Shown here piece by piece: positions 44,246-52,500 of a DNA stretch of 64,000 nt; positions within the stretch are counted from its first letter, which is position 1, and every line of letters starts with the position of its first letter. The DNA is from Mesorhizobium sp. (lineage in GTDB: Bacteria; Pseudomonadota; Alphaproteobacteria; Rhizobiales; Rhizobiaceae): NCBI RefSeq assembly GCF_017306545.1, contig NZ_JAFKID010000012.1, forward strand, positions 88,458-152,457, in the 5' to 3' direction. Below the pieces are notes generated by a model. That model ran no database searches and was not told the DNA's origin. It saw only the letters and a list, made by a program, of their open reading frames with translations. The position numbers and the translations under genes are program-made.

Positions 44246-45070
44246 ATGACAGCCAGCATTGCCGAATTGATCGCCGACCGCGTCGACGCGATGCCCGCCG
44301 GCGAGCGCCGCGCAGCGCACACGCTGGTGGCCAACTATCCGCTGATCGGACTGAAGACGGTGGCCGAATTCTCGCAGGCCGCCGGCGTCTCTTCGCCGAC
44401 CATCCTGCGTTTCGTCGCCCGCCTGGGTTTCCAGAATTATCCGGAATTCCAGTCGGCGCTTCAGGACGAGCTGGCGGCGCAGTTGCAGTCGCCGGCGGCG
44501 CGGCCGCTGCCCTCGGTCGCCGTCGCGGGCGAAGCCGCGCCGCTGCTGGCGGCGACGCTCGACAATCTGCGCGAAACGTTCCGCCATCTCTCCGATCGGC
44601 AGATCGCCGACATCGCGGCCCGCCTCGCCGATTCGCACGGCCACATGTATCTGGTCGGCGGCCGCTTCACCGACCCGCTCGCCCGCTACATGGCCGCGCA
44701 TCTGGCCATCATCCGGCCCAACGTCTTCCACCTCGTCGGTCAGGAAAGCATGTGGCGCGACCGGCTCATCGACATGGGCAAACGCGACGTGCTGCTCATC
44801 TTCGACATTCGCCGCTATCAGGAAAGCCTGGTGCATTTCGCCGAGAAGGCGCATCGGCGCGGCGTGCACATCGTGCTGTTCACCGACCAGTGGCTGTCGC
44901 CGATCGCCCGTTTCGCCCGCCACGTCATTGCCGGGCGCACGGCGGTGCCGTCGCCGTGGGATTCCTCGGCCGCGCTTTTCGTGGTGGCCGAGACGCTGAT
45001 CGGCGCTGTCACGCGCCAACTCGGGGCCGACAGCACCGCACGGCTGGCAGAAATGGAGCGCCTGCGGTAA
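44246..45070 (+). CDS. RpiR-family transcriptional regulator
   Basis: A 274-residue regulator: N-terminal HTH_6 (RRAAHTLVANYPLIGLKTVA, then QAAGVSSPTILRFVARLGF) and C-terminal SIS domain (MYLVGGRFTDPLARYMAAHL...). SIS domains normally bind phosphosugars, but RpiR members beside amine or amino acid pathways are frequent. It is divergent from the FGase/permease/ligase operon with 137 bp between, and is its likely regulator. ATG 44246 follows GGGTGGGGAG; a longer in-frame start at 44171 would add a hydrophobic stretch not expected here. Confidence 0.88.
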   Translation: MTASIAELIADRVDAMPAGERRAAHTLVANYPLIGLKTVAEFSQAAGVSSPTILRFVARLGFQNYPEFQSALQDELAAQLQSPAARPLPSVAVAGEAAPLLAATLDNLRETFRHLSDRQIADIAARLADSHGHMYLVGGRFTDPLARYMAAHLAIIRPNVFHLVGQESMWRDRLIDMGKRDVLLIFDIRRYQESLVHFAEKAHRRGVHIVLFTDQWLSPIARFARHVIAGRTAVPSPWDSSAALFVVAETLIGAVTRQLGADSTARLAEMERLR

Positions 45071-45238
45071 GCGGATCGTCGCGACAGGGCGAACCTTACG
45101 CAGATTTAATGTGCGCCGGCGTTCAAGAGTTGCCATAAAGGCACGATAGAGCGTCGTGCATATCGTGGTGTGTCGCTTCGTCTGGTCCGGGCGGGAGGAA
45201 CCGGGAGACGTGATGTCGGATCGTCAACCGGAGTGCCG

Positions 45239-46402
45239 ATGGCCGCCTGGAAGCAGATAGTTTTTTCGCTGGTGATTCTTGCCGGGGCCGCTGCCGCGTG
45301 GGTGCTGTTTTTCCCCGGCGCCCCCGATATCCTTGGCCGCTGGGGCATCGAATGGGCGCACGCCTCGACGCCCAAGGCCGACGAAAGCGCGGCGGGCCGG
45401 GCAACGGCCAACCGGGGCAACGCCGCCGCAGCGCCGGCCACGGTCGTCGCCGCTCCCGTCACCAACGAGACGATCAACGACCGGTTGCAGGCGATCGGCA
45501 CCGGCCGCGCCAACGCCACGGTAGCCGTCAATCCCTATTCGTCTGGCCGGCTGACCGAGATTCTCGTCCGGGCGGGCGCCCATGTCGAAGTCGGCCAGGT
45601 CATCGCCAGGCTCGATTCGGAAGTCGAGCAGATCGCCCTCGACAAGGCCGTCGCGACGCGCGACGACGCCAAGGCGAAGGTGGAACGCCTGCGCGCGCTG
45701 CGCGCCTCCAACGCGGCAACGGCCGTGCAGCTCAGCGACGCCGAACTGGAACTGCGCAACGACGAGTTGTCGGTGCACGACGCGCAGGTCACGCTCGACC
45801 GTCGCTCCGTCGTTTCCCCCATTGCCGGCACGGTGGGCATCCTGCCGATCGCCGCCGGCAATTACGTGACCAGCGCCTCGGCCATCGCCACCGTCGATGA
45901 CCGCTCCTCCATCCTGGTCGATTTCTGGGTGCCGGAACGCTTCGCCGCCGCCGTCAAGGTGGACGCCCCCGTCACCGCCACCCTGCTCGCCAGCCCGAAA
46001 GACGTCTTTACCGGCACCGTCACGGCCATCGACAACCGCGTCGATGAAAAGAGCCGTACGCTGTGGGTGCAGGCGACCATCGCCAATCCCGCCGATTCCC
46101 TGCGCGCCGGCATGTCCTTCCAGATCGGCATGCACTTTCCCGGCGAAACGTATCCGGCAGTCAGCCCGCTCGCCGTCCAGTGGGGAACCGACGGCGCCTT
46201 CATCTGGGCCGTCAAGGACGGCAAGGCGCTGCGCGTGCCGGTGCGCGTCGTCCAGCGCAACACCGAAGCGGTGCTGGTGGATGCGCCGCTCGCCAGCGGC
46301 GACATGGTCGTGACCGAAGGCGTGCAAAGCGTGCGCGACGGCGGTGCGCTCCGCATCGCCGGCGAAGGCGGGCAGGAGCAGGCTGCCGCGGCCGGTTCGT
46401 AG
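45239..46402 (+). CDS. RND efflux periplasmic adaptor (membrane fusion) protein
   Basis: A 387-residue HlyD/AcrA-type adaptor. It has an N-terminal membrane anchor (WKQIVFSLVILAGAAAAWVL), lipoyl halves around YSSGRLTEILVRAGAHVEVG and SVVSPIAGTVGILPIAAGNY with a short coiled coil between them, then beta-barrel and membrane-proximal domains to the C-terminus. ATG 45239 is preceded by CCGGAG. It pairs with the RND pump 12 bp downstream; no outer-membrane channel gene is present, so a chromosomal TolC-like protein would be shared. Confidence 0.9.
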   Translation: MAAWKQIVFSLVILAGAAAAWVLFFPGAPDILGRWGIEWAHASTPKADESAAGRATANRGNAAAAPATVVAAPVTNETINDRLQAIGTGRANATVAVNPYSSGRLTEILVRAGAHVEVGQVIARLDSEVEQIALDKAVATRDDAKAKVERLRALRASNAATAVQLSDAELELRNDELSVHDAQVTLDRRSVVSPIAGTVGILPIAAGNYVTSASAIATVDDRSSILVDFWVPERFAAAVKVDAPVTATLLASPKDVFTGTVTAIDNRVDEKSRTLWVQATIANPADSLRAGMSFQIGMHFPGETYPAVSPLAVQWGTDGAFIWAVKDGKALRVPVRVVQRNTEAVLVDAPLASGDMVVTEGVQSVRDGGALRIAGEGGQEQAAAAGS

Positions 46403-46414
46403 ACGGAGCCGCGC

Positions 46415-49400
46415 ATGAGCGACACCGCCCACAGGAACGGCGAAGCGGGTTTCACCGCGCTGTTCATCCGCCGGCCCGTCCTGGCCTTCGTCCTCAATAC
46501 CCTGATCGCGGTCGCCGGCCTCGCGGCCTTCTACGGCGTCGAAATCCGCGAACTGCCGGACGTCGACCGCGCCGTCGTCACCGTCACCACTGACTTCACC
46601 GGCGCCGCCGCCGAGACGGTCGACCGCGAGCTGACCGATACGATCGAGGGCGCGGTGGCGCGCGTGTCCGGCGTCAAGTCGATTTCGTCCACCTCCTCCT
46701 TCGGCCGCAGCCGCGTCACCATCGAGTTCAACGACGGCGTCGACCTGAACGTCGCCGCTTCCGACGTCCGCGATGCGGTCGGCCGCGTCGCCAACCAGAT
46801 CCCGGAAGAGGCCGACCCGCCGCGCATCGTCAAGGCCGACGCCAATTCCGACGCGGTGATGCGCCTGGCGGTGACGTCCGACAGGATGACGGTCGAGGAC
46901 ATGACCGTCATCGTCCAGGATCAGATCGAGGATACGCTCGCCGCCGTGCCCGGCGTCGCCGACGTGCAGGTCTACGGCGACCGCGAGAAGATTTTCCGCA
47001 TCGACGTCAACCAGGCCAGGCTCGCCAGCCTCGGCTACACGGTGGCGGACCTGCGCAACGCGCTCGCCTCGGTGGCCTTCGACACGCCGGCCGGCTCGAT
47101 CACCACCACCAACCAGAACCTCGTCGTGCGCACCACCGCCGACGTCACCACGCCCGAGCAGTTCGGCGCCATCGTCATCGGCGGCACCACGCATATCCGC
47201 GACGTCGCGACTGTGACGCTCGGCCCCGATATCGGCCAGACGACGCTGCGCTCGGACGGCAAGACGGGCATCGGCATCGGCATCGTGCGCGCCGCCGAAT
47301 CCAACACGCTCGACATCTCCGAAGGCGTCAAGGCGGCCGTCGCCAAGATCCAGCAGAACCTGCCCAAAGGCATGTCGATCAAGGTCACCTCCGACGACGC
47401 CGTCTTCGTCAACGGCGCCGTGCACGAGGTCGAGATCGCGCTCGGCCTGTCGGTGTCGATCGTGCTGATCGTCATCTACGTCTTCCTGCTCGACTGGCGC
47501 GCCACGCTCATCCCCGCTTTCTCCATGCCTGTCGCCATGATCGGCACCGTCGCGGCGATCTATCTCGCCGGCTTCTCGATCAACATCCTGACGCTATTGG
47601 CGCTGGTGCTGGCGACCGGTCTCGTGGTCGACGACGCCATCGTGGTACTGGAAAACATCGTGCGCCGTCGCAACATGGGGCTCGGCCCGCGCGCCGCCGC
47701 CGTGCTCGGCGCGCAGGAAGTGTTCTTCGCCGTCATCGCCACCACGGCAACCCTTGTCGCCGTCTTCGTGCCGATCTCCTTCCTGCCCGGCCAGACCGGC
47801 GGCCTGTTCCGCGAATTCGGCTTCGTGCTGGCGATGGCGGTGCTGCTGTCGTGCGTGGTGGCGCTGACGCTTTGCCCGATGCTCGCCTCCCGCATGCTGA
47901 CGGAAGCCTCGCTGCATCACGAAGGGCAAGGCGGCCTCGGCGGCCGCATCGGCGCCGCGCTGGGCTCGCTCTATCGCCGCTGCCTGCACGCCTGCCTCGA
48001 TGCCCCGGTCATCGTGCTTCTGGCGGCCGTCCTGTTTGCCGGCGCGGCCTTTGCCCTGTTCGGCACCATCCGCCAGGAACTGACCCCCACCGAGGACCGT
48101 TCGGTGGTACTTTTGCGCATCAACGCCCCGCAGGGCGTGAGCCTCGACTACACGACATCGCAAATGCGCAAGATCGAGGATCTGATTCAGCCGCTTCGCC
48201 AATCCGGCGAGATCGTCAGCACCTTCGAGAGCGCCGGCAACAACGGCCAGTACAACACCGGCTTCATGGTGATGACACTAGCGCCGTGGGACGAGCGGGC
48301 CCGCAGCCAGCAGCAGATCATGGCCGACATCGAAAAGCTGACGGCGGAAGTGCCGTCCCTGCGCGTCTTCCCCATCCAGCCGAACAGCCTCGGCATCCGC
48401 GGCGCCGGCAACGGCCTGCAATTCGCGCTGGTCGGCAACGACCGCAAGAAGCTGTCGGACGCCGCCGACAAGGTCATCGACGCGATGCGGCAGGACCCGC
48501 GCTTCCGCCAGCCGCGCCTGTCGGTGGACCCGACGCAGCCGCAGCTTGCGGTCGCCATCGACCGCGCCAGGGCCTCGGATCTCGGCATCGACATCACCGG
48601 CCTCGCCAACACCATGCAGGCCATGCTCGACGGCAACAAGGTCGGCGACGTCTACATCGCCGACCGCAGCTATGCGGTGAAGCTCGTCTCCACCACCGAC
48701 CCGATCAACGACCCGACGGACTTGCAGAACGTCTTCCTCAAGACGGGGGACGGGCGCTACGTGCCGATGTCGACCATCGCCACGCTCGAAGAGCGCGCCG
48801 TGCCGCCCTCGCTGACGCGCGAGCAGCAGCAGCCGTCCGTCGCCATCACCTCCAACCTCAGGAGCGATTTCGCTCTCGGCGACGCGCTCAAGACCGCCCA
48901 AGGCATAGCCGCGCCGCTTCTGCCGCCCGGCGCGCGGCTCGTGCCGCTGGCCGAGGCGGCGACGCTCGGCGAAACCAATTCCGGCATGGTCACCATCTTC
49001 GGCTTCGCGCTGGTCATCATCCTTCTGGTGCTGGCCGCGCAGTTCGAGAGCTTCGTGTCGGCCGTCATCATCATGGCCACCGTGCCGCTGGGGCTTGCCT
49101 GCGCCATCTTCGCGCTCATCCTCACCGGCACCAGCCTCAACGCCTATTCGCAGATCGGCCTTGTCCTTCTGGTCGGTGTCATGGCCAAGAACGGCATCCT
49201 CATCGTCGAGTTCGCCAACCAGTTGCGCGACCGCGGCCTCGGGGTGCGCGAGGCGATCGAGCAGGCTGCCAACATCCGCCTGCGTCCGGTGATGATGACG
49301 ATGATCTGCACCGTGCTCGGCGGCGTGCCGCTGGTGCTGGCGAGCGGCGCCGGCGCCGAGGCGCGCGTCGCGCTCGGCTGGGTCATCGTCGGCGGCCTCG

Positions 49401-49546
49401 GCCTCGCCACCGTCTCGACCCTGTTCCTCACCCCGGTCGCCTACCTGCTGCTCGGCCGCTTCGTCACGCCGAAAAGCCATGAGGAAGCCCGCCTCAAGCG
49501 CGAACTGGAGGAAGCGGCCTACGTCGACGCCGAACCAGCCGAATAG
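46415..49546 (+). CDS. RND multidrug efflux permease (AcrB/MexF-like)
   Basis: A 1043-residue inner-membrane pump, normal for the HAE1 family, with twelve spans and two large periplasmic loops. FIRRPVLAFVLNTLIAVAGL is the first span. The proton-relay region GLVVDDAIVVLENIVRR (adjacent Asp pair) lies in span 4 and the Lys partner in GVMAKNGILIVEFANQLRDRG. Substrates would be hydrophobic drugs or metabolites. The TetR gene two genes downstream is a possible regulator. Confidence 0.94.
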   Translation: MSDTAHRNGEAGFTALFIRRPVLAFVLNTLIAVAGLAAFYGVEIRELPDVDRAVVTVTTDFTGAAAETVDRELTDTIEGAVARVSGVKSISSTSSFGRSRVTIEFNDGVDLNVAASDVRDAVGRVANQIPEEADPPRIVKADANSDAVMRLAVTSDRMTVEDMTVIVQDQIEDTLAAVPGVADVQVYGDREKIFRIDVNQARLASLGYTVADLRNALASVAFDTPAGSITTTNQNLVVRTTADVTTPEQFGAIVIGGTTHIRDVATVTLGPDIGQTTLRSDGKTGIGIGIVRAAESNTLDISEGVKAAVAKIQQNLPKGMSIKVTSDDAVFVNGAVHEVEIALGLSVSIVLIVIYVFLLDWRATLIPAFSMPVAMIGTVAAIYLAGFSINILTLLALVLATGLVVDDAIVVLENIVRRRNMGLGPRAAAVLGAQEVFFAVIATTATLVAVFVPISFLPGQTGGLFREFGFVLAMAVLLSCVVALTLCPMLASRMLTEASLHHEGQGGLGGRIGAALGSLYRRCLHACLDAPVIVLLAAVLFAGAAFALFGTIRQELTPTEDRSVVLLRINAPQGVSLDYTTSQMRKIEDLIQPLRQSGEIVSTFESAGNNGQYNTGFMVMTLAPWDERARSQQQIMADIEKLTAEVPSLRVFPIQPNSLGIRGAGNGLQFALVGNDRKKLSDAADKVIDAMRQDPRFRQPRLSVDPTQPQLAVAIDRARASDLGIDITGLANTMQAMLDGNKVGDVYIADRSYAVKLVSTTDPINDPTDLQNVFLKTGDGRYVPMSTIATLEERAVPPSLTREQQQPSVAITSNLRSDFALGDALKTAQGIAAPLLPPGARLVPLAEAATLGETNSGMVTIFGFALVIILLVLAAQFESFVSAVIIMATVPLGLACAIFALILTGTSLNAYSQIGLVLLVGVMAKNGILIVEFANQLRDRGLGVREAIEQAANIRLRPVMMTMICTVLGGVPLVLASGAGAEARVALGWVIVGGLGLATVSTLFLTPVAYLLLGRFVTPKSHEEARLKRELEEAAYVDAEPAE

Positions 49547-49662
49547 CGCTCATATTTCCTCCGCCATCGAGGAGAGCGAGAGACACCACCTTCCCGGATG
49601 ACATTCCGCGCGGCACCCATTATTTCTGCGCCGAGCCAGCGCCACGCATAACCGGAGGCCGC

Positions 49663-50145
49663 ATGTCCGCAACCACCGTTCCGCTTGAAACCCTGCTCGC
49701 CAACAAAGGCAAGGACGTGGGCCTGTCGCCCTGGCGCACCGTTACCCAGACGATGATCGACCAGTTCGCCGACGCGACCGACGACCACCAGTTCATCCAT
49801 TGCGATCCCGCGCGCGCCGCAGAAACGCCTTACGGCGGCACCATCGCGCACGGCTTTCTCACGCTGTCGCTTTTGTCGGCCATGACCTTCGAGACGCTGC
49901 CGTTGCTGGAAAAATCGAAGATGGGTGTCAATCACGGCTTCGACGAGATCCGCTTCCTCGCCCCGGTCAAGACCGGCGCCCGCATCCGCGCCCGCTTCGT
50001 GCTGGCCGACGTCAAGGCCCGCCCCTCCGGTTGGGTGCAGATGACGCACGACGTGACCATCGAAATCGAGGGCTCGAAGAAGCCGGCACTGACGGCGCGC
50101 TGGCTGACGCTGGCCTTCGTCGAGCCGGAGCCGGAGGGCGCCTGA
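49663..50145 (+). CDS. MaoC-family (R)-enoyl-CoA hydratase-like protein
   Basis: A 160-residue hot-dog-fold hydratase. The active-site pattern is clear: FADATDDHQFIHCDPARAAE gives the Asp/His pair and GGTIAHGFLTLSLL gives the following turn. NodN-type rhizobial proteins look the same. It would hydrate a trans-2-enoyl-CoA to the R-hydroxyacyl form. It stands alone between the efflux operon and a palindromic repeat. Confidence 0.9.
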   Translation: MSATTVPLETLLANKGKDVGLSPWRTVTQTMIDQFADATDDHQFIHCDPARAAETPYGGTIAHGFLTLSLLSAMTFETLPLLEKSKMGVNHGFDEIRFLAPVKTGARIRARFVLADVKARPSGWVQMTHDVTIEIEGSKKPALTARWLTLAFVEPEPEGA

Positions 50146-50151
50146 ATCACC

Positions 50152-50251
50152 AGAGCATTTCCAGCAAAAGCGTGAAACGGTTTTGCGTCCGGAAATGCGG
50201 TCGAATCAGATAGATAGAGCGGTTCCGACGACTCGGCCAAACCGAAGCCGC
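50152..50251. repeat. Mosaic palindromic intergenic repeat, family A, copy 2
   Basis: Almost identical to 5155-5254 in its first half (GCATTTCCAGCAAAAGCGTG... to GGAAATGC at 50191-50198) and diverged in its second (GCGGTTCC...GAAGCCGC). It starts just after the MaoC stop. Confidence 0.87.
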
Positions 50252-50341
50252 TCTGGCCTGCCGTAGCGTGACCTTGCCGGGCACCGTACGGCGTATATAG
50301 TTCCGTTCTGAAAGGCAGCGAGGAAGAAAGACAGCCGGACC

Positions 50342-51004
50342 GTGCCGCAGACCGCACAGGAACGCCGCGACAGGCAGAAGGCGGAACAGCGCGCCGCGCT
50401 GGTGGCTGCGGCGCATGATCTGGTGCAGGAGGAAGGTTACGAAGGCCTGACCATCCGCAGGCTGGCCAAGCGCGTCGGCTACGCGCCGATGTCGGTCTAT
50501 TCCTACTTCGCCGACAAGCAGGACATTCTGCTGGCGCTCGCCGAGGATGCCTTCGCCACGCTCGCCCGGCGCATCGAGGCGCAGCCGTCCGACGATCCGC
50601 TCGAAGCGCTGCGGGTGGTCATGACCGAATACGCTGCCTTCGGCCTCGGCAACCCGAACGAATACCGCACCGTCTTCATGACCGAGAAGACACGGCCACC
50701 GGCAGGCAAGACCTTCGCCGAGATGGAAGCCGACAATCCGGCCATGAAGGTGCTGGTCAGCCGCGTCGAAGCCTGCATAGCGGCCGGCGAACTGCGGGGC
50801 GACGCCCACGCCATCGCCAACATGCTGTGGGCGACCGGCCACGGCACCATCTCGCTGCTGATCACCTTCCCCTTCCATCCGTTCGGCGACCCGCAGGCTT
50901 TCGTCAAGCGCATGTGCGACTTTGCCTTGGCCGGCCTCTCCACGCAGGCCGTGGCGCCATTGGCCGGCGGCCCGACTGCCTGTCGCGCCGATCCGACGCG
51001 CTAG
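50342..51004 (+). CDS. TetR/AcrR-family transcriptional regulator
   Basis: A 220-residue regulator with a TetR HTH: AQERRDRQKAEQRAALVAAA, then LTIRRLAKRVGYAPMSVYSY and FADKQDILLAL. The C-terminal ligand domain resembles the WHG (TetR_C_25-like) type with NEYRTVFMTEKTRPPAG. The start is GTG 50342. It may control the RND efflux genes upstream or the MaoC gene; no clear operator was found. Confidence 0.88.
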   Translation: MPQTAQERRDRQKAEQRAALVAAAHDLVQEEGYEGLTIRRLAKRVGYAPMSVYSYFADKQDILLALAEDAFATLARRIEAQPSDDPLEALRVVMTEYAAFGLGNPNEYRTVFMTEKTRPPAGKTFAEMEADNPAMKVLVSRVEACIAAGELRGDAHAIANMLWATGHGTISLLITFPFHPFGDPQAFVKRMCDFALAGLSTQAVAPLAGGPTACRADPTR

Positions 51005-51129
51005 AAAAGTTCATTCTCCCGAGTATCGGATTCCCACCGTGCCGGCCCGAAGCGAACCGGCTTTTGCCGCAACGCCCCTGTCCCGTCGGGAAAACCTGAC
51101 AGCACCGCGGATTTTCCTCGCTTTAAAAA

Positions 51130-51183
51130 TTTTCGTACGCGCACGAAAACCGACTTGAAAGCCATGAACCGTCACCGTACATG
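51130..51183 (+). promoter_or_regulatory. Inverted repeat and probable promoter of the DUF680 gene
   Basis: TTTTCGT-N6-ACGAAAA (51130-51149) is a 7-bp-arm inverted repeat. Six bases on, TTGAAA (51155-51160), 17 nt and TACATG (51178-51183) make a plausible promoter. A second palindrome GTACATGTAC lies at 51195-51204. The overlap suggests regulated expression. Confidence 0.45.
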
Positions 51184-51226
51184 TCCTAAGCATTGTACAT
51201 GTACGAATAATCCTCGGAGACTGACG

Positions 51227-51475
51227 ATGAAGAAGACCGCCCTTGTCCTCGCCGCGCTGATCGCCCTGCCGGGCGCCGCGTTCGCCGGCACCCACGCCGT
51301 CAAGGCAAACGCTCCCGCGCCGGCCGCCTGCGCGACATCGACCACCCCCGCCAATCTCGACTGCACCGCCACCGGCTCCGTCGAAAAGACGCGGCCGGCC
51401 GCCACCAACACCGCCACAGGCGGCAAGAAGCTCGGTATCGACGTCAACCCGTGGAGCATCTCCAACGGCATGTGA
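51227..51475 (+). CDS. DUF680 family secreted small protein
   Basis: An 82-residue exported protein: signal peptide MKKTALVLAALIALPGAAFA cleaved at A-G, then ~62 residues with two cysteines (PAACATS, NLDCTATGS), possibly one disulfide, and the conserved tail GKKLGIDVNPWSISNGM. DUF680 is found almost only in Mesorhizobium and relatives and has no known function. GGAGA precedes the ATG by about 8 bases. A strong terminator follows, so it is a single-gene unit. Confidence 0.85.
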   Translation: MKKTALVLAALIALPGAAFAGTHAVKANAPAPAACATSTTPANLDCTATGSVEKTRPAATNTATGGKKLGIDVNPWSISNGM

Positions 51476-51520
51476 GCCGACGCGCAGCCGGAAAACCTTC
51501 GCGCGTTGACAATGAGCAAA

Positions 51521-51550
51521 AGCGGCCAGCAAGTCTGGCCGCTCTTTTTT
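51521..51550 (+). terminator. Rho-independent terminator of the DUF680 gene
   Basis: AGCGGCCAG (51521-51529) pairs perfectly with CTGGCCGCT (51535-51543) across a 5-nt loop, followed by C and six T (51545-51550). Confidence 0.92.
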
Positions 51551-51647
51551 GGGGGACAAGGCAAGGTCTTATGGGGCAAACGCAAAGTGCGGCGTTCCGT
51601 CGGTCGCCATGCCTGGGCTTGTCCGGAACAGCAGCACCGGACCGGTC

Positions 51648-51893
<246 letters not shown>

Positions 51894-51921
51894 TCAAACG
51901 GAGGAGCCGCGCCAACGGTTC

Positions 51922-52500
51922 CTATGCGGCGGCGTCGCGGGCGGCTTCGCTGAGGAAAGTAAAGACATAGTCCGAGAAGGAACGCCAGCACTCGACGCGG
52001 AAAGCGTCCGCTGCGGGACGGTAGAGGATGATCTCGGCTTTCCCGAGCACCGTGCGTGTCGAGGCGCCGACCGGAAACGCCGCCAGCGACAGGTCCTGCG
52101 GACAGCCGGCGCTGACGCAGGCCTCGGCCGCCGGGCCGCTGACGGAAATCGCCATGTTGCGGTGCGAGATGCCGACCGCCGAATGCAACTGCTTCGCCTT
52201 GGCGCAGTCCCCCAGCAGGTCCTTGCCCTCTTCGTCGAGCACCAGCCACTCGTCCGGCCCGAGCCACAGCACGACGCGGCCGCCCTTGGCGGCGGAAGTC
52301 TTCGGCTTCTCCGGCAGCGTGACGCCCAGCGCCCGCGACAGCGAGGCGGCCGATTCGGCCGGCGCCCGCAGCGAAACGCGCTCGGCCGGCCCCAGTGGCT
52401 CGACCTTGACGCCGGCGCCGAGCGCTTCGCGGCCCGCCAATGCGGAACGGCGACCGACTGACAGAGATGCAGGCGCGGTCTTTGCAGCAACCTTAGCCAT
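51922..52500 (-). CDS. soxG: Sarcosine oxidase gamma subunit
   Basis: The 192-residue small subunit of heterotetrameric sarcosine oxidase, structurally like a GcvT fragment. GRVVLWLGPDEWLVLDEEGK and SHRNMAISVSGPAAEACVSA are family motifs. The C-terminal segment LYRPAADAFRVECWRSFSDY is the best-conserved part. It overlaps soxA by 8 bases and ends the soxBDAG unit. It contributes to complex stability rather than catalysis. Confidence 0.92.
   Translation of the reverse strand: MAKVAAKTAPASLSVGRRSALAGREALGAGVKVEPLGPAERVSLRAPAESAASLSRALGVTLPEKPKTSAAKGGRVVLWLGPDEWLVLDEEGKDLLGDCAKAKQLHSAVGISHRNMAISVSGPAAEACVSAGCPQDLSLAAFPVGASTRTVLGKAEIILYRPAADAFRVECWRSFSDYVFTFLSEAARDAAA

Noticed and set aside
45224-47425. 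A 733-codon open frame on the minus strand
   Set aside because: Antisense to the RND adaptor and pump genes, which are clearly real.
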